Below are positions 12,257-24,654 of a DNA stretch of 64,000 bases, one piece after another (position 1 is the first letter of the stretch; every line of letters begins with the position of its first letter). Source of the stretch: Lumnitzera littorea (Eukaryota > Streptophyta > Magnoliopsida > Myrtales > Combretaceae); contig JAMXBB010000008.1 in assembly GCA_024138015.1 (NCBI GenBank), positions 5,590,723 through 5,654,722 of the forward strand, written 5' to 3'. Under the pieces are notes generated by a model. The model was not told where the DNA came from, did no database searches, and saw only the letters and a list, made by a program, of their open reading frames with translations. The position numbers and the translations under genes are program-made.

Positions 12257-14610
12257 TATGTCAATTGGGTATTTACTTTTTACACACTTTAATACTATCT
12301 ATACTCATATATTTATATATATGTTGTGATTTATAACTATACATAAACACTTTTGAGAAATTAATAGAAGTGAAACATATAAAATCTAAATAGTATGAAC
12401 AATTTATATTTATAACACAAGAAAAAGCATTTAGATAATAGTAAAGCATAAATTAATATAATTAACCATAAAATACTCAAAAAATAGCATTATATATATG
12501 TGTGTATACATAAATAATTAAAAATTAATGTTATTATGCACAGTATTCTGTAAATATGTTTTGAGTAATGGTTTTTCTATTAAATTTTCAACGAATAATA
12601 TAGTTTAAATTATAAGGGGATTGTTTCAAAAGCTACTAGGTCGATATTAGCTAAGATTTTATATTTTTCATTGCATAGGGTTATGACAGAAAATGATACC
12701 TATCAACCTCCGAGACCAGGTTTAACAATACATTATCTTGGGCAATCCGTCGCTCACGCTCACGGAATACACTTAGAAATTGAGGTATTCTTGCAAGTTT
12801 GACAAGGGAAACCAAAGGTAGGAATAATAAAGTAGCAAAATAAGTTACTCACTTTAGAGTGTTTTCGGTCTTCTCTGTGAAATTCTTGATGATAATGGGT
12901 TTGGCTTTTTTTTTTTTTTTTTTTCTTTTTGTAGTCGTTTAGAGTTATACTTGTGGAAAACTCTAGTTTTGCAATAAAATCAACTAAGTATTCACTGTTT
13001 AAAGTATCTTATAATTAATACTAGTACTATGTTAACATCTATTGTGGCCATTATTTTAGTATGGTAGCCTTGACATTCAACAGGGAGGTAATATTGACAA
13101 ACTTTTACTCATGCTTTAGAATTTGGAATATATATGATTATTTGTTACGGATTTACTTTAAAGATTTTAGATAAATCAATAAATATTTTTGACATTGTAG
13201 CAAATCATGTTGGTAGTATAGTCAAACCACTTTTATTTTTATGGATTTTGTCTACTTTTGTCATATTTCTACATTATTTTAAATTTTATTATTTTGTTAC
13301 CTTTTCATAGTTAATTAGGAATAACAGTCCCTTGTTCCATCATTGCATTAATTTGTTTCATATGTCATTAATTTGCCACACTATAAAAGCTATATGAATT
13401 TTATGGGAATATAATTATTGGACGGTATTATTAACCACAACCACACCTTAATTCTTACTTATTACTCCACCACTATAGTTTTATTTTTTGTTATATGCCA
13501 ATCAATCATTCTTAATCAATCAACTTTCAAATTTCATTTAATTAATTAATCTTTATTGTTATTCTTATTTTATATTCATTGTTTTGAAATTATTCTAATT
13601 CCTATTTCATCAATTGTTAATCGATAGGGGTTTCGTACATATCTATAGGTAGGTATCTATAACTTAAATTATTTTATCATACTTTTTTTGGATTAACAGA
13701 GCTAGATAATTTAATGTATCTTAATCTACATCTACTCTTATTTCTCATATTGTGATCCAAAAATTGGTTCAATAGATATCTATTATCTCTAAGGTAATTA
13801 AATACATGACTACAAATATAACTTTTTTCAACATAAGAAATAACTACAAATCAAAATTAAATAATGGTATTCTATTTTACTCTTCCCATTGATATATATA
13901 TATATAGTTACTTCTCAGTATCTCTAGTGATAAGTATAATATAAGTTCCTAATGTAATTCAAGACTTTAATTGGTAACAATGGTAATAAATATATCAATA
14001 ATCCAAAAAGTGTCATAAAATAATCTTCTAAGGCAATTAAACTCCTAACTAATGTATACCAACCCTTTCCATCTCATAGTTCTATAATTATTTTCTTAAG
14101 TTCCTTATAGACCATAAACCTGACTCTGATACCATTTCATATGTAATGCCTTAAGATCATAATGGCACATACCGCTACATGTCCCTAACATTTACAAACA
14201 CGTTAAGCATAAATAAGTAACTAAAAATTCTCCAAAACAAATACATTGGTCTCTAAGTATTTTCATAAAATATATCTCTCTAATTAAAATCAAAATAACA
14301 TCTAGATAAATTTCTTGAACTCTTAAACAAGAATTGCTTGTCTTAAATCAAGATCATATTTGTCCTAATTCAAAAGTTAACCTCTAATCAAAATCTTAAT
14401 CATCGCTCCCCATTCCAATGGTCTTGGCGAAAGCCTTTAAGTTGTATTAGTTATATAATCTCAAATTAAGCACTTGGGTCTCAAAGATAATAAGGGATGA
14501 GCCTAAACTAAGTACAAAATATAAAAACACATGCACTTCATAAAGCAATAATAGGTTTACACATGCATATCATAAAGCAGTAATAGATCACACACTAGAG
14601 TCAAAAGACA
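12257..14610 (+). repeat. Repeat copy 1 (lacks the PMEI block)
   Basis: This segment is repeated at 19622-23975 in the same orientation. Matching starts at tgtcaattgggt (12257) against tgtcaattaggt (19622). It covers the phrase tgttgtgatttataactata, a poly-T tract (about 12906-12924 against about 22406-22431), a conserved TATAAAAG (13382 and 22888), and a PBS plus LTR start (14121-14142). It fades near 14610. At about 12700 copy 1 passes straight from the left homology to the right homology. Copy 2 has about 2.1 kb between the same points. Confidence 0.85.
14121..14134 (-). other. tRNA-Met-type primer-binding site (copy 1)
   Basis: The minus strand reads TGGTATCAGAGTCA, close to the common plant PBS TGGTATCAGAGC. 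It is separated by seven bases from an LTR terminus (TG at 14142 on the plus strand). This fixes the LTR to its right as minus-oriented. The second copy is degraded at 23514-23527. Confidence 0.65.
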
Positions 14611-17600
14611 AGCCCCAGCAAGAACCCCAATTGAACCACTCTTTAGGTAACCAATAGTCCAAGGGATCTAAGATCTACCTGCCCTTGCTCTAAGTCCTAT
14701 GGGGGTAGTGGTGCCATGTCCTCATACTCATCCTTCGAAGCATCGGAGGATATGTCCATCACGTCAGGCTCCTCACTAGGAAAGACAATTGCAGGGGCAA
14801 GTCAAGGATGAATATCCAATTGCTGGTCCTACTAGACTATCTTAGGGTAGCCCACTCATCTATTCAATGAGGACGTTACCCTACCCAACATCATGTTAGT
14901 GCATGAAGTTGGGGGCATCCAATCGTTGGCCATCCTGAACCAGAAACACTACCCTTGCATCAATCCTTCTTCCTTCCCTCACTCCATAATATAAGGTAGC
15001 TCAACATCCACCAAGACTAGTTTAGGAGTGTAAATCATAATATCTCTATAGTGGCTCCTCTAATGAAGGCTTAAGGTTACCCTTTAGCTAATCCACATAT
15101 CCTAAATGGTGCATGGCATCATGAACAGTGCCATATCCTCACAAAGGATCCTCAATTGACATTGGAACGTGATAACAGCTTGCCCTCATGCATCTATAAC
15201 AACACCCAGCTGCGGTAAACTGCAACTCCATCTCGTTGGATCAACATAAAATTTTTATGTATTTTAATGCAATCTTACTTAATGGTTTTGCTTCTAGCAT
15301 AAATATATCAATTACCTATCCTAGTTCTACCCCTCTCAACCTCATTAGATAAGTTATCCTAACATATAAGGTCAAGTTTTATTTTTCCTTATTATTTACC
15401 TTGCTTTAACACCACTTAAATTTGACATTACCTATTTAGTCCCCTAACGTAGTTGATCACCATACACCATATGAAGATCAAGGATTAACCCCTTGGTTAA
15501 TTATCACCCTTCAATACAATGTGTAAGACTACTTCCACTTCCAGTTACTCCAGGTCATTCAAACAAGTAATATCAACATAGAATAATTAATCATACAAAT
15601 TTATTGAAATAGCATAATCATAATTAAGTTTAACTGGATACTAAATCCCCAAAAGCATAAATAAGTCTAAACATGAAGTAGTCTTATAAGCTATTGGAAT
15701 AACATAGTACATATCTAAATAACTATTGTAAGACTACTCCATCGCTCGAGCCTTCCCATGAAAACTCCCAAAGTTTTGTCATAGAACTCGAGCATATTGT
15801 AACTCGACTCAATAAAAAAATGACCTTGCATCAATAGAAACCTGTGAGGGTATAAACTTACGCTTAGTGAGCTATCTTGCCTACCATACCTTTAACTAAT
15901 AATAATTAATAAGCATATGTATGCATGAGACAAATTGTATACCAAATAAGTACATGTAGTAGCCTAAGGAACTGCATGCAATTTAGAATTAAGCCTTTCG
16001 TAGTTAGGGTTGGAGATTATTAACTAACATAAATCATCAATCGGGTTCTAATACTAGGGTTTTAGTCTAATTAGCCCACCGATGTACATATTTATATAAA
16101 GATATGTATATACATGCACAGTTAAGTACTATGGAAAAATAATACTCTAGTCCCAAAGCCAGAAAAACTTCTAAGTTTAGTGGTGTTGTAGCTCTTACAA
16201 TCTACACACATGAGATGCCTTAAGCGGAAGTCTCTGGACAAGGCCCTTAGCCATATAGTTAGCATCTCTTAGTGCTTAGTAAGCCCATAGACTGGTGTAG
16301 GAACTCAATAATACGGCACATAGTGTACTAAAAAATAATCCCTTTAGGAGCTCCTACTCCTATAAGCCACTTCTTACCTTCCACATGAGGTGGCAATCAA
16401 TATAGAAATAATATAATGAAATGAAATGCATGATATACTTAGTTATTAACTAAGTAGGGATTAGGTTCGTTAATTTAAGCAGTCAACCAATCATCACATA
16501 CAAGCATAAACCCTATTACTATCGTCCATGTACGTAGCTTCCAATTCTTATAATAGCTTTAGGTTATTTGCATCCAAGAACACCATACATGCATATCCCT
16601 AACCCTACAAGCAACAATTTATATTTTATTCATATAAAACATTTAGTGCAACCAACTATAAGCAAAATCAAACATAAAGTCATTGGGTGTTACTCACTTA
16701 GGAATAGCTAATAATCGCAGTAGTCGGGTGGCAACCTGTCTTCATAATCGATATTGCATGATCATTATAAATGAAAAGGATAAGAATTTATTATTTTAAG
16801 GTTTCATCCTAGTCAATTTTACTAAGTCTATTTCTTTTGTCTTGTTACTTATCCTCATATTTTTCCCGATTACACCTAATTTTCCAATTGTGTATAACTT
16901 TTTCATTTCAAATTCAATATTTATGATCTTATAATCAATTTCCATTAATTTCAAATTTACTTTCAAGTGGTGTGGTCAATTTCAATAGGTGGGACCCACA
17001 TTATTATGTACTGGTCAGAATAGTAGGGAATTCTCGATATTTGCTTCTTCTTAGTTTAATTTTGTGTTATTGGGTTTTCCATTTTGTAGATTTAATTAGT
17101 TTTGGGACTTTGGTTATTCTTTGGTCTTATTTTTGTGCGTAGGGTAGGTTCTTTAAGAATCACATTTAGCTTCAACCTAAACACATCTTTTTATTGTAAA
17201 AGTCTTTTAGGGAGACTTTAGTGTCATGGTTAGTCTTGATTTCCATCATAGGCTAACTTAATGCTTTAATAGGCTTAGGGAATTCCCAATAAGTCTCATT
17301 CAAGTCTTTTATTATTGCTACATTTGCTGGTCATGTGGGCTTTCTTTAACTCAATTGTAGGTTTTGGGCTTGTTTGAAGTCTTTTAGCCCATTTAAGCTT
17401 TATAGGGCTTATCATCTCCACTAGGCTTACAACTTAATAAACCAAGGTCTTATCCATATTTTTCATTCCCTTTCAATCTAGTCAATTGGGTTAGGAGTCT
17501 AAGAGCCCTTTCCTAAGCTTGTCTTTTTGAGTTTTTAGCCCATTAACCAACTTATGGTCCTAATCCAACTTATGCTTCAACCTAACACTTGTTTAGGTTT

Positions 17601-19160
17601 TGTTTTCACTCTTAATTTGTTAACTTATTATGTATAATATTTGTAAATGACTTGGAACTTATGGTGACCATAGGCTATAAGGGTGTTTACTTAGGGTTTA
17701 GTTATGTTTGTCATTAACAAAGCTTGATATCCTTGCTATACTACTACTTAAATGTACTTTATTACATGAGTACCCCACGTCAACTTGAGAAAACACTTCC
17801 AAGATATCCACTTAAAGGGAAATCATCTTGTCTTTGTTTGGTGTTTTTCGCATGTTACATGGCTCTTCTTTCATTATCTCTACATTTATACTTATTCTTT
17901 GCTATATAACAAAAATATAATTACTTAGGACTACCACTTAAGAAGACATCCATTAAGAAAACTACTAACTTCCTTGATATAAATGACTCCTAAAATACAA
18001 AGAAAGACTACAAGAAGGGAAAAGAAGAAATCCTATACATGGATATCCTAACATTACATATAAGTGAAGAGGGGTTTTACTATACTTAGAGGAGAACATG
18101 TAGTGCCCTAAAAGAGTGCCCTTCTTATTCTTGCCTTAGCCCCTTGCACTTGTTACTTCCTTGGTCATTTGATACCTTGTTGAGCTAAAGATCTTATAGG
18201 GTAGAGATGGTTCGAAGTTAGCAAAATTAAATTTCAGTGACGCTTGTACAAGTAGATTTGAAGGATTGAAAGATGGAATGATGATGAGATATGTGGGTAT
18301 GCATATGGGGGGTAGGTTTAGTGCTTGTTAGGGGTAGTTGTGAGTGCTTGGTTAAAAGTCCTAATGTTTTGTTCTAGTAGAAATAATAGAAACAAGTGGG
18401 AATGTAATGAAGTGTTTTAGTGGTTAGTTGGAAGAACTTGGCTATCGTCTTCTTTTAGCCTTATAAATTGATGAATACAATGAGAAAATGGTAGGTTGGA
18501 AAAACCGATTCATGAGGGGCTTCCCTAGACTTGTCACTTGCTTATGACTCTTTGAAAAAAAGAAAAAAGTTGAAAGGATGGCTTCATTAGGGGCATGCAA
18601 CCAATGCATAGGAAAGGGAATTCATGGCTTGCTTAAGTCTCCACTTTTCCTCTTTTGGGTTGATAGAAAAGTAGGTTAAGACATTTTACCCATTATGGTA
18701 TAGCTTGTTTAAGAATTTGTGGGGGCTTTAGTCTTATAATTCTAAGGATTTTCTCATCTTTTTCAAAGGATTTTCCCTAACTAGCTTTTTACCTCCTAAT
18801 GTCTTGTTGAATTTGAATGAAAATAAGAGGTAAGGGTTCAGAAGTGATGGCCGACACTAGGGTCTTATAGTATTGCTTCATTCCTTCTTCTTTTTTTTTT
18901 TTTTGTTCAGCTGTCATACTTGATAAAATAATTGTAATTAAAGAAACTTAATTCTTAGTCTTTGGTTTTCTTATTTATTGGTTTTGTTTCAAAATAAACT
19001 CTAAAGCTTCTAAGCTCAATTAGGGTATTATTAAGTTTAGTGTTCAGGGTTTTAAATTTTATAATGAGCATTTTCAAATCTTCATTTTAGGGTTTTCATG
19101 TTTAGTTACAATTGGGAATCTATATTGTATATTTATCTAATTTAATATCTAAGTTAGTTG
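14142..19160 (-). mobile_element. Long LTR copy H, minus orientation (right edge uncertain)
   Basis: The LTR starts on the plus strand with tgtaatgcc next to a PBS. Parts of it match other long LTRs: 15720-16760 resembles 50870-51740 in copy G, including the ccacatgaggtggcaatc / ctacatgaggtgacagtc block. Bases 16880-16950 resemble the tataactttttca block of copies E (29890) and F (48220). The right part (17000-19160) is more diverged and the end near 19160 is a guess. No protein-coding domain is visible. A small frame at 17724-17909 is not convincing. Confidence 0.5.
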
Positions 19161-19621
19161 ATCCTTGGAGAATATCTAGAGAGAGCACAAACTTCATTTG
19201 AATTGTTGCCCCAAATTGTAAGGTTTACAATATAAATCCAAATTCAATTAAACAAAGAAAAAAAAAAAAGAACTTTCATTAATCCTCACTCTTCATGGAA
19301 TAATATCATTTACTAGGTTAGGGTTCTTGAATCCAAAGCCCTATAACTACCATCCCTTAAATATCGTTTCTCCTCTTAATTGAATGAGATTATTTGATTT
19401 AGATGTTAAGATGACCTAGAGTTATTCTCAATCATTGAAGGGAATGTATCGTAATTGATTGCTTGATTAGTTCAAATCTCATAAATGAATCCACACCACT
19501 TATGTTGCACTTTCTGTAAACCTTTACACTTAGGCCATGATTAAGTAATGTAATTGCTACACTTAAATACACAAGTGTAAAAAACTTACATTTACTGTTC
19601 TTGAGAACCCTTCAGTGCTCT
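19161..19621. other. Unassigned, no gene seen
   Basis: AT-rich sequence with an A12 tract near 19258 and no coding signal. It separates the long LTR from repeat copy 2. Confidence 0.35.
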
Positions 19622-20450
19622 CTTGTCAATTAGGTGTTTACTATTTACACACTTTAATATTATATATACTTCATATATTTATATATATGTTGTGATTTAT
19701 AACTATACATTCACTTTTGAGAAATTTATAGAAAAGATACGTATAAAATATAAATAACATGAAGAATTCATATTTATTACACAAATTAAAAGAGCATTTA
19801 GGCAACTATAAAGCATAAACTAATATAATTAATCACAAAATATTGAAAATATAGCATTATATATACGTGTGTGTATAACATAAGTAATTAGCAATTAATG
19901 TTATTATGCACAATATTCTCTACTAAATATGTTTTGAGTAATGGTTTTCCTATTAAATTTTCAATAAATAATACACCTTAAATTATTAAGGGATTATTTT
20001 AGAGGCTACTAGGTGATATTAGATAAATTTCTATATTTTTTGTTACATAGGGTTATGATAGAAAATGTACCTAAAGAAAAAATTTAAAAAAAAAAAGATT
20101 GATCTCAACAAACACTTCGAATATAAACGGTGAGAAGTTGCCTTTTTTTTTTTTCCAAAGAGATGATGTTGCTAATTTAGTGTACAAAGCATATAAGAAT
20201 TCTTCAATCAACAATTCAATGATGGAGCGCATTCTTCTACGAAAAAGGTTGCCCTTTTGCAACATCTGCCAACTACCTATGAACTATTTTAAGGGTAAGA
20301 AGCCTAACTATTGTTGGAGAAACGATACGATAAATACTTTGCCGAATCATCTATTAAATTTAATCCCTTTTCAAATACATTAACAAACCTTGCAATTCTT
20401 TTCACCACAACTACATTTGAGAGAGTGATAACAAGGGGACGCAAAGAAAA

Positions 20451-20969
20451 ATGATGTCTTTGAAATTTCTCATGTCCCTTTTGTCTTTAGCTCTTTTCAT
20501 AATACTTATTGCAAATGCTGCAACCACATCCGTCGAAGAGGTTTGTGAGAAAGTACCACATAAGTATTTATGCTTGTTTGACCTTCAAACAAATCCTAGT
20601 AGCAAGAATGCTGATGCAAGCACCCTTATATCGATTGCGATAAAAGTTGCAAAAGTAGAAGCAAACAATACAGCCAAATATATCGAAACGATCAATACTA
20701 ACACTTTGGAGCCTAGTACGAAGGGGGCTCTTACTAATTGCTCTGGTCTATATTGGGATGTTGACAGGAAGCTCAATGAAGGAGTGGCTGCCTCGATTGC
20801 TAAGAACTATAAGGATGCCGATCTTTATGTTAGGACTGCAATGAATGAAGTTGATTTGTGTGAAGTAGGGTGCAAGGGACTTGCAAAAGATCTGATGTCT
20901 GATAAAAACCTCATAGTTCGCCATGTTATTGAAAATGCTTTGGCCATTATCCGTCTCAACTTAGCTTGA
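20451..20969 (+). CDS. Plant invertase/pectin methylesterase inhibitor (PMEI domain) protein
   Basis: This single-exon frame encodes 172 residues, the usual size of this family. Residues 1-24 form a signal peptide: a hydrophobic stretch ending in ANA, with likely cleavage after residue 24. The mature part fits the PMEI four-helix fold. Cys32 and Cys41 form the expected N-terminal hairpin pair, and Cys97 and Cys137 the second pair. CSGLYWDV and DADLYVRTAMNEVDLC sit at the usual places. The wording is closest to Pla a 1-like 'putative invertase inhibitor' proteins of the secretory pathway and cell wall. A fifth cysteine, Cys141, is unusual. Sequons occur at Asn72 (NNT) and Asn96 (NCS). Met1 and Met2 are adjacent, so the choice hardly matters. 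Members inhibit acid invertase or pectin methylesterase; which of these cannot be told here. The frame is intact, so it may be a functional gene. Confidence 0.92.
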   Translation: MMSLKFLMSLLSLALFIILIANAATTSVEEVCEKVPHKYLCLFDLQTNPSSKNADASTLISIAIKVAKVEANNTAKYIETINTNTLEPSTKGALTNCSGLYWDVDRKLNEGVAASIAKNYKDADLYVRTAMNEVDLCEVGCKGLAKDLMSDKNLIVRHVIENALAIIRLNLA

Positions 20970-22200
20970 ATGTGATGTGATAATGGTGCTCCATATGTTG
21001 GGGGTAAAATGGTAGATTTGTAAAAACAAATCTACTCAAAATTATGATTATTTATGGCCATGAAACTATGCTACTTTTCTTTATTGCCCATCATATCCCA
21101 GTGTCTTATGGTAATATTATTATGTATGCATTACAAATAATAAACCACATGCAAGGTAATATGTCATTTTTATATCACTAGCAATGCCTGTGCATATCTA
21201 AGAACATTAAACTTGTGAAATAGCAAAAAGATTATGTAGTTAATTGCAATCAAGAGCATAGATTAGAAATATGTAAAAAATGCTTTTAACATCAAAGTTG
21301 TTGGAAATTTTCAACATTAAAAAAAAAAAAAATTGCTTTTATCGTCGTCTTTCTTAAAAAATTGCATGATAATAATGCTAGTCACGGTTTATCTACTTCA
21401 TTATGTAACTTGTCATATGTTGACACAAATCATGAAAAAAATACAAATTAACTAGTGTTTTATTTTTCGTTTAAGGGTTCCTTATATGAGCCTATATAAT
21501 TTGTTGAGAAAGTCATAAAACCTACTATATATTAAGCTATAGATGTGCTTTTGAGTTCCAAATACTACACAAGGAGGAATTTATGTAAGGTTCTTATAAA
21601 GAGCAAAATAGTTTCTATAAAAATGATCCATAAGAGTAAAACATAATAAACAGAAATTTTAATAAAGAAAACGTGTAAGGTTGTACTAGCATTAATTCTG
21701 CGAAATACAAATAACAAAGTAAGATGTTTTGAATTGTGTAAACGAAATGTCCAAGCTTTAGCAAAAATTAAATAAAATAAAGTTTTACAAAAATCTTATT
21801 TAAAACTGGGGCAACCTTGTAAATTCATTATAATATAAGGGGCACTTCGGTCTTTTTATTTTTATTTTGTAAAATAGCATCTTCCCTCTCCCTAACTTTT
21901 ATCTCTGTCTTTTCCTACATGGAAGCATATCTTGTCACTATTGTTAGATCCAGACTGGCCTTATCGATACAACCTCATTTAATCAAGCACGAGTAGGAAA
22001 TGGATCTGCTTCATAAAGAAGCTCATTTTTCAATTGACCCATATGAACCCACTTAACAAGAGCAATTCGACTATGATAGTGAAAGAGTAATTTCAAATTT
22101 ATTTGTTTCTTATAATGAAAATATGACTTGTATATGTTTTTTTTATCGACCCCTAACTCAACCTATGGTTGAACCCAATTTGACCCTTTCGCATGTTAGA
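20970..22200. other. Rest of the PMEI-bearing block, no other gene seen
   Basis: The 3' flank of the gene up to the junction with the right repeat arm. It includes an A-rich tract near 21320 and a T-rich purine/pyrimidine patch near 21840-21900. No coding frame is convincing. It has no counterpart in repeat copy 1. Confidence 0.5.
21139..21144 (+). promoter_or_regulatory. Possible polyadenylation signal of the PMEI gene
   Basis: An AATAAA hexamer lies 170 bases after the PMEI stop codon, within the normal range for plant 3' UTRs. In DNA this AT-rich such a hexamer is common by chance. I saw no clear TATA box in the 120 bases before the start. Confidence 0.35.
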
Positions 22201-23975
22201 GTCAACTTCCCAAATCGACTAACATTGCTATATCTTAGGCAGTTCCTCTCTCACTTCTGAGGAACACACATGGAAATTGTGGTTTTCTCGCAAGTTTGAC
22301 AAAGGAAACCAATGGTAGGGGTAACAAAGTAGCAAAGTAAGTAATTTACTTCGGAGTGTTTTTAGTCTTCTTAGTGAAGTTCTTGATGAGAATGCCCTTG
22401 GCTTGTTTTTTTTTTTTTTTTTTTTTTTTTCCTGTATTCATTTATAGTCATGCTTGTGGAAAACTCCAACTTTGCTATAAAATCTAGTAAGTAATTACTA
22501 TTTAAAGTATCTAAAAATTAATATTGGTACTATTTTAATAATCTATTATGGCCGTTATTTTAGTATGGTAGCATTGACATCTAACAGGGAAGGTAATATT
22601 GACAAACTCTTACTCGTGCTTTGGAATTTTGAATGTATATGATTATTTGTTATGGATTTACATTAAGGATTTTAAATAAATCAACAAATGTTTTTTATGT
22701 CATGGCCAATCATGTAGGTGTTATAGTCAACTGCTTTTATTTTTATGGATAGTTTGTCTACTTTTGTCTTCTCTTTACATTATTTTAAATTTTCTTATTT
22801 TGTTTTCTTTTCATAGTTAATTAGGAATAACAATCACTTGTTCTTTCTTTGCATTTATTTGTTTCATATGTTGTTTATTTGCCACGCTATAAAAGCTAAA
22901 TAATTTTTACGAGAATATATTTATAGACGGTTTTATTATCCACAACCACACCTTAATTCCTACTTATTAAAACATTATTATAGTTTTATTTTTTGTTATA
23001 TGCCAATCAATCAATCTTAGTCAATCAGGTTTTAAAGTACATTTATTTAATTAATCTTTGTGGTTATTTATATTTTATATTCATTGTTTTGAAATTAATC
23101 TAATTCTTGTTTCATCAATCATTAGTCAACAGGGGTCTTGTACATATCTATAGGCAAGTATCTCAAAATTTAAAAATTTATGACTTATCTTATATCAATG
23201 ATAATATCATACTTTTTTCGGATTAGCAGAGCTACATAATTTAATATATCTTAATCTACTCCCTTGATGTATATGGCTATTTGGTATTTTCATAAATCTA
23301 CTCCTTCTTAGTATCTTCAATTATAAGTATAATATAAGTTCTCAATGTAATTCAAGAATTTAATCGGTAACAATGAAAATAAATATATCAATAATCCACA
23401 AAATATCATAAAATAATCTTCCGATATGGTTAAACTCTTAACCGATATATACCTAATCTTAGCATCCGATCGTTCTATAATCATTTTCCCAAGTTCCTTG
23501 TAGAACATAAACCTGACTCTTAGTACCTTTTCAATTATAATACCTTAGGATCAAGATGCCACAAACCTCTACGTGTCCCTAACATTTATGAACACATTAA
23601 GCATAAAAAAACAACTAAAAATTCTCCAAAATAAATAAATTAGTCTCCAAACATTTTTATAAAACTTATCTCTCCAATTTAAATCAAAATAACATCTTGA
23701 TAACTTTCTTAAACTCTTGAACAAGAATTGCTTATCTTAAACCAAGTTCATATTTTTCCTAATTCAAAGGTTAACCTCCAATCGAAATCTTGATCACTGC
23801 TCCCCATTCTAATAGTCTTGTTTAAAGCCTCTAAGTTGAATTAATTCTATAATCTTGACTTAGACACTTGCATCTAAAAAATAACAAGGGATGAACCCAA
23901 ACTAAATACAAAATGCACAAACACTTGTATGTCATAAAGCAATAATAAATTCACTCATACACACGTGAGACAAGT

Positions 23976-24654
23976 ATCTACAATTAATGCAACAACCATC
24001 GGTTTATTATATATATTTTAATCTGATAAGCAACATGGGGGGTATTTCACAACCTTGGCATTCATAATATATAATATTATATAATATCGATGATGGGTCC
24101 ACCTCAATACTCTAGGAACTTAGTTACACCTAGATCTACGTAGACCATTTCCATGCAAAACTCTACATAAGGCATCAATAAGCAAGGATCATGGAGTTGT
24201 CACCCCAAGATCATCAGTCTTCCTGGTCTATTAGGCTAGAAGCATGCGCAATACACAAAAATTTAATGATAGGTAATTAATTCGGTCCAATTAAATTCCT
24301 TAACCTAGCATTAGCAAATAGTAAACAAATATCCAATAGCTGGTTCAACCACATCTTAAGTAAACCTTGGGTCAACTTTTATTTTGGAAGTGTCACATGA
24401 GGATAACTTATCTGCAATAACCTACTTACATATTGCAATTTTGTTGTCTTATTCATAACTAGGCTATACTAGGGTATAATCAAGAAGTCCCTAACCATCT
24501 CTTAACCTCCTTTGAATAATTTAGAATAATGGTTTTACTCATTTAATAATAGCCAAGAGAAGTGAAAATGAGAAAGGAACTTATTTAATACATAAAGATA
24601 CGATAGAAGAAGCTACACCAACCACGCTGCATGTCTTCCTTGGTTATAACACTT
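23976..24654. other. Unassigned, no gene seen
   Basis: A stretch between repeat copy 2 and the truncated LTR copy B. It contains a TA-rich tract near 24070-24085. I find no match to other parts of the window and no coding signal. Confidence 0.35.

Larger units (their letters stand above)
19622..23975 (+). repeat. Repeat copy 2, containing the PMEI block
   Basis: This is the second copy of the repeat at 12257-14610. The left arm, 19622-20072, matches 12257-12700. The right arm, 22201-23975, matches 12701-14610. The block 20073-22200 between the arms has no counterpart in copy 1 and contains the PMEI gene. The arms are clearly related but diverged by scattered substitutions and small indels, so the duplication is not recent. 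Confidence 0.85.

Noticed and set aside
20099..20383. 94-residue frame just upstream of the PMEI gene, with Cys-X2-Cys
   Set aside because: No recognisable domain, starts in poly-T/A-rich DNA and covers the probable promoter of the PMEI gene.
20585..20776. Minus-strand 63-residue frame
   Set aside because: Antisense shadow of the PMEI coding sequence.
24627..24631. gcatg, matching the bases after LTR copy B (26027-26031), as a possible target-site duplication
   Set aside because: The following bases do not match an LTR start, and copy B is clearly truncated at its left; probably chance.
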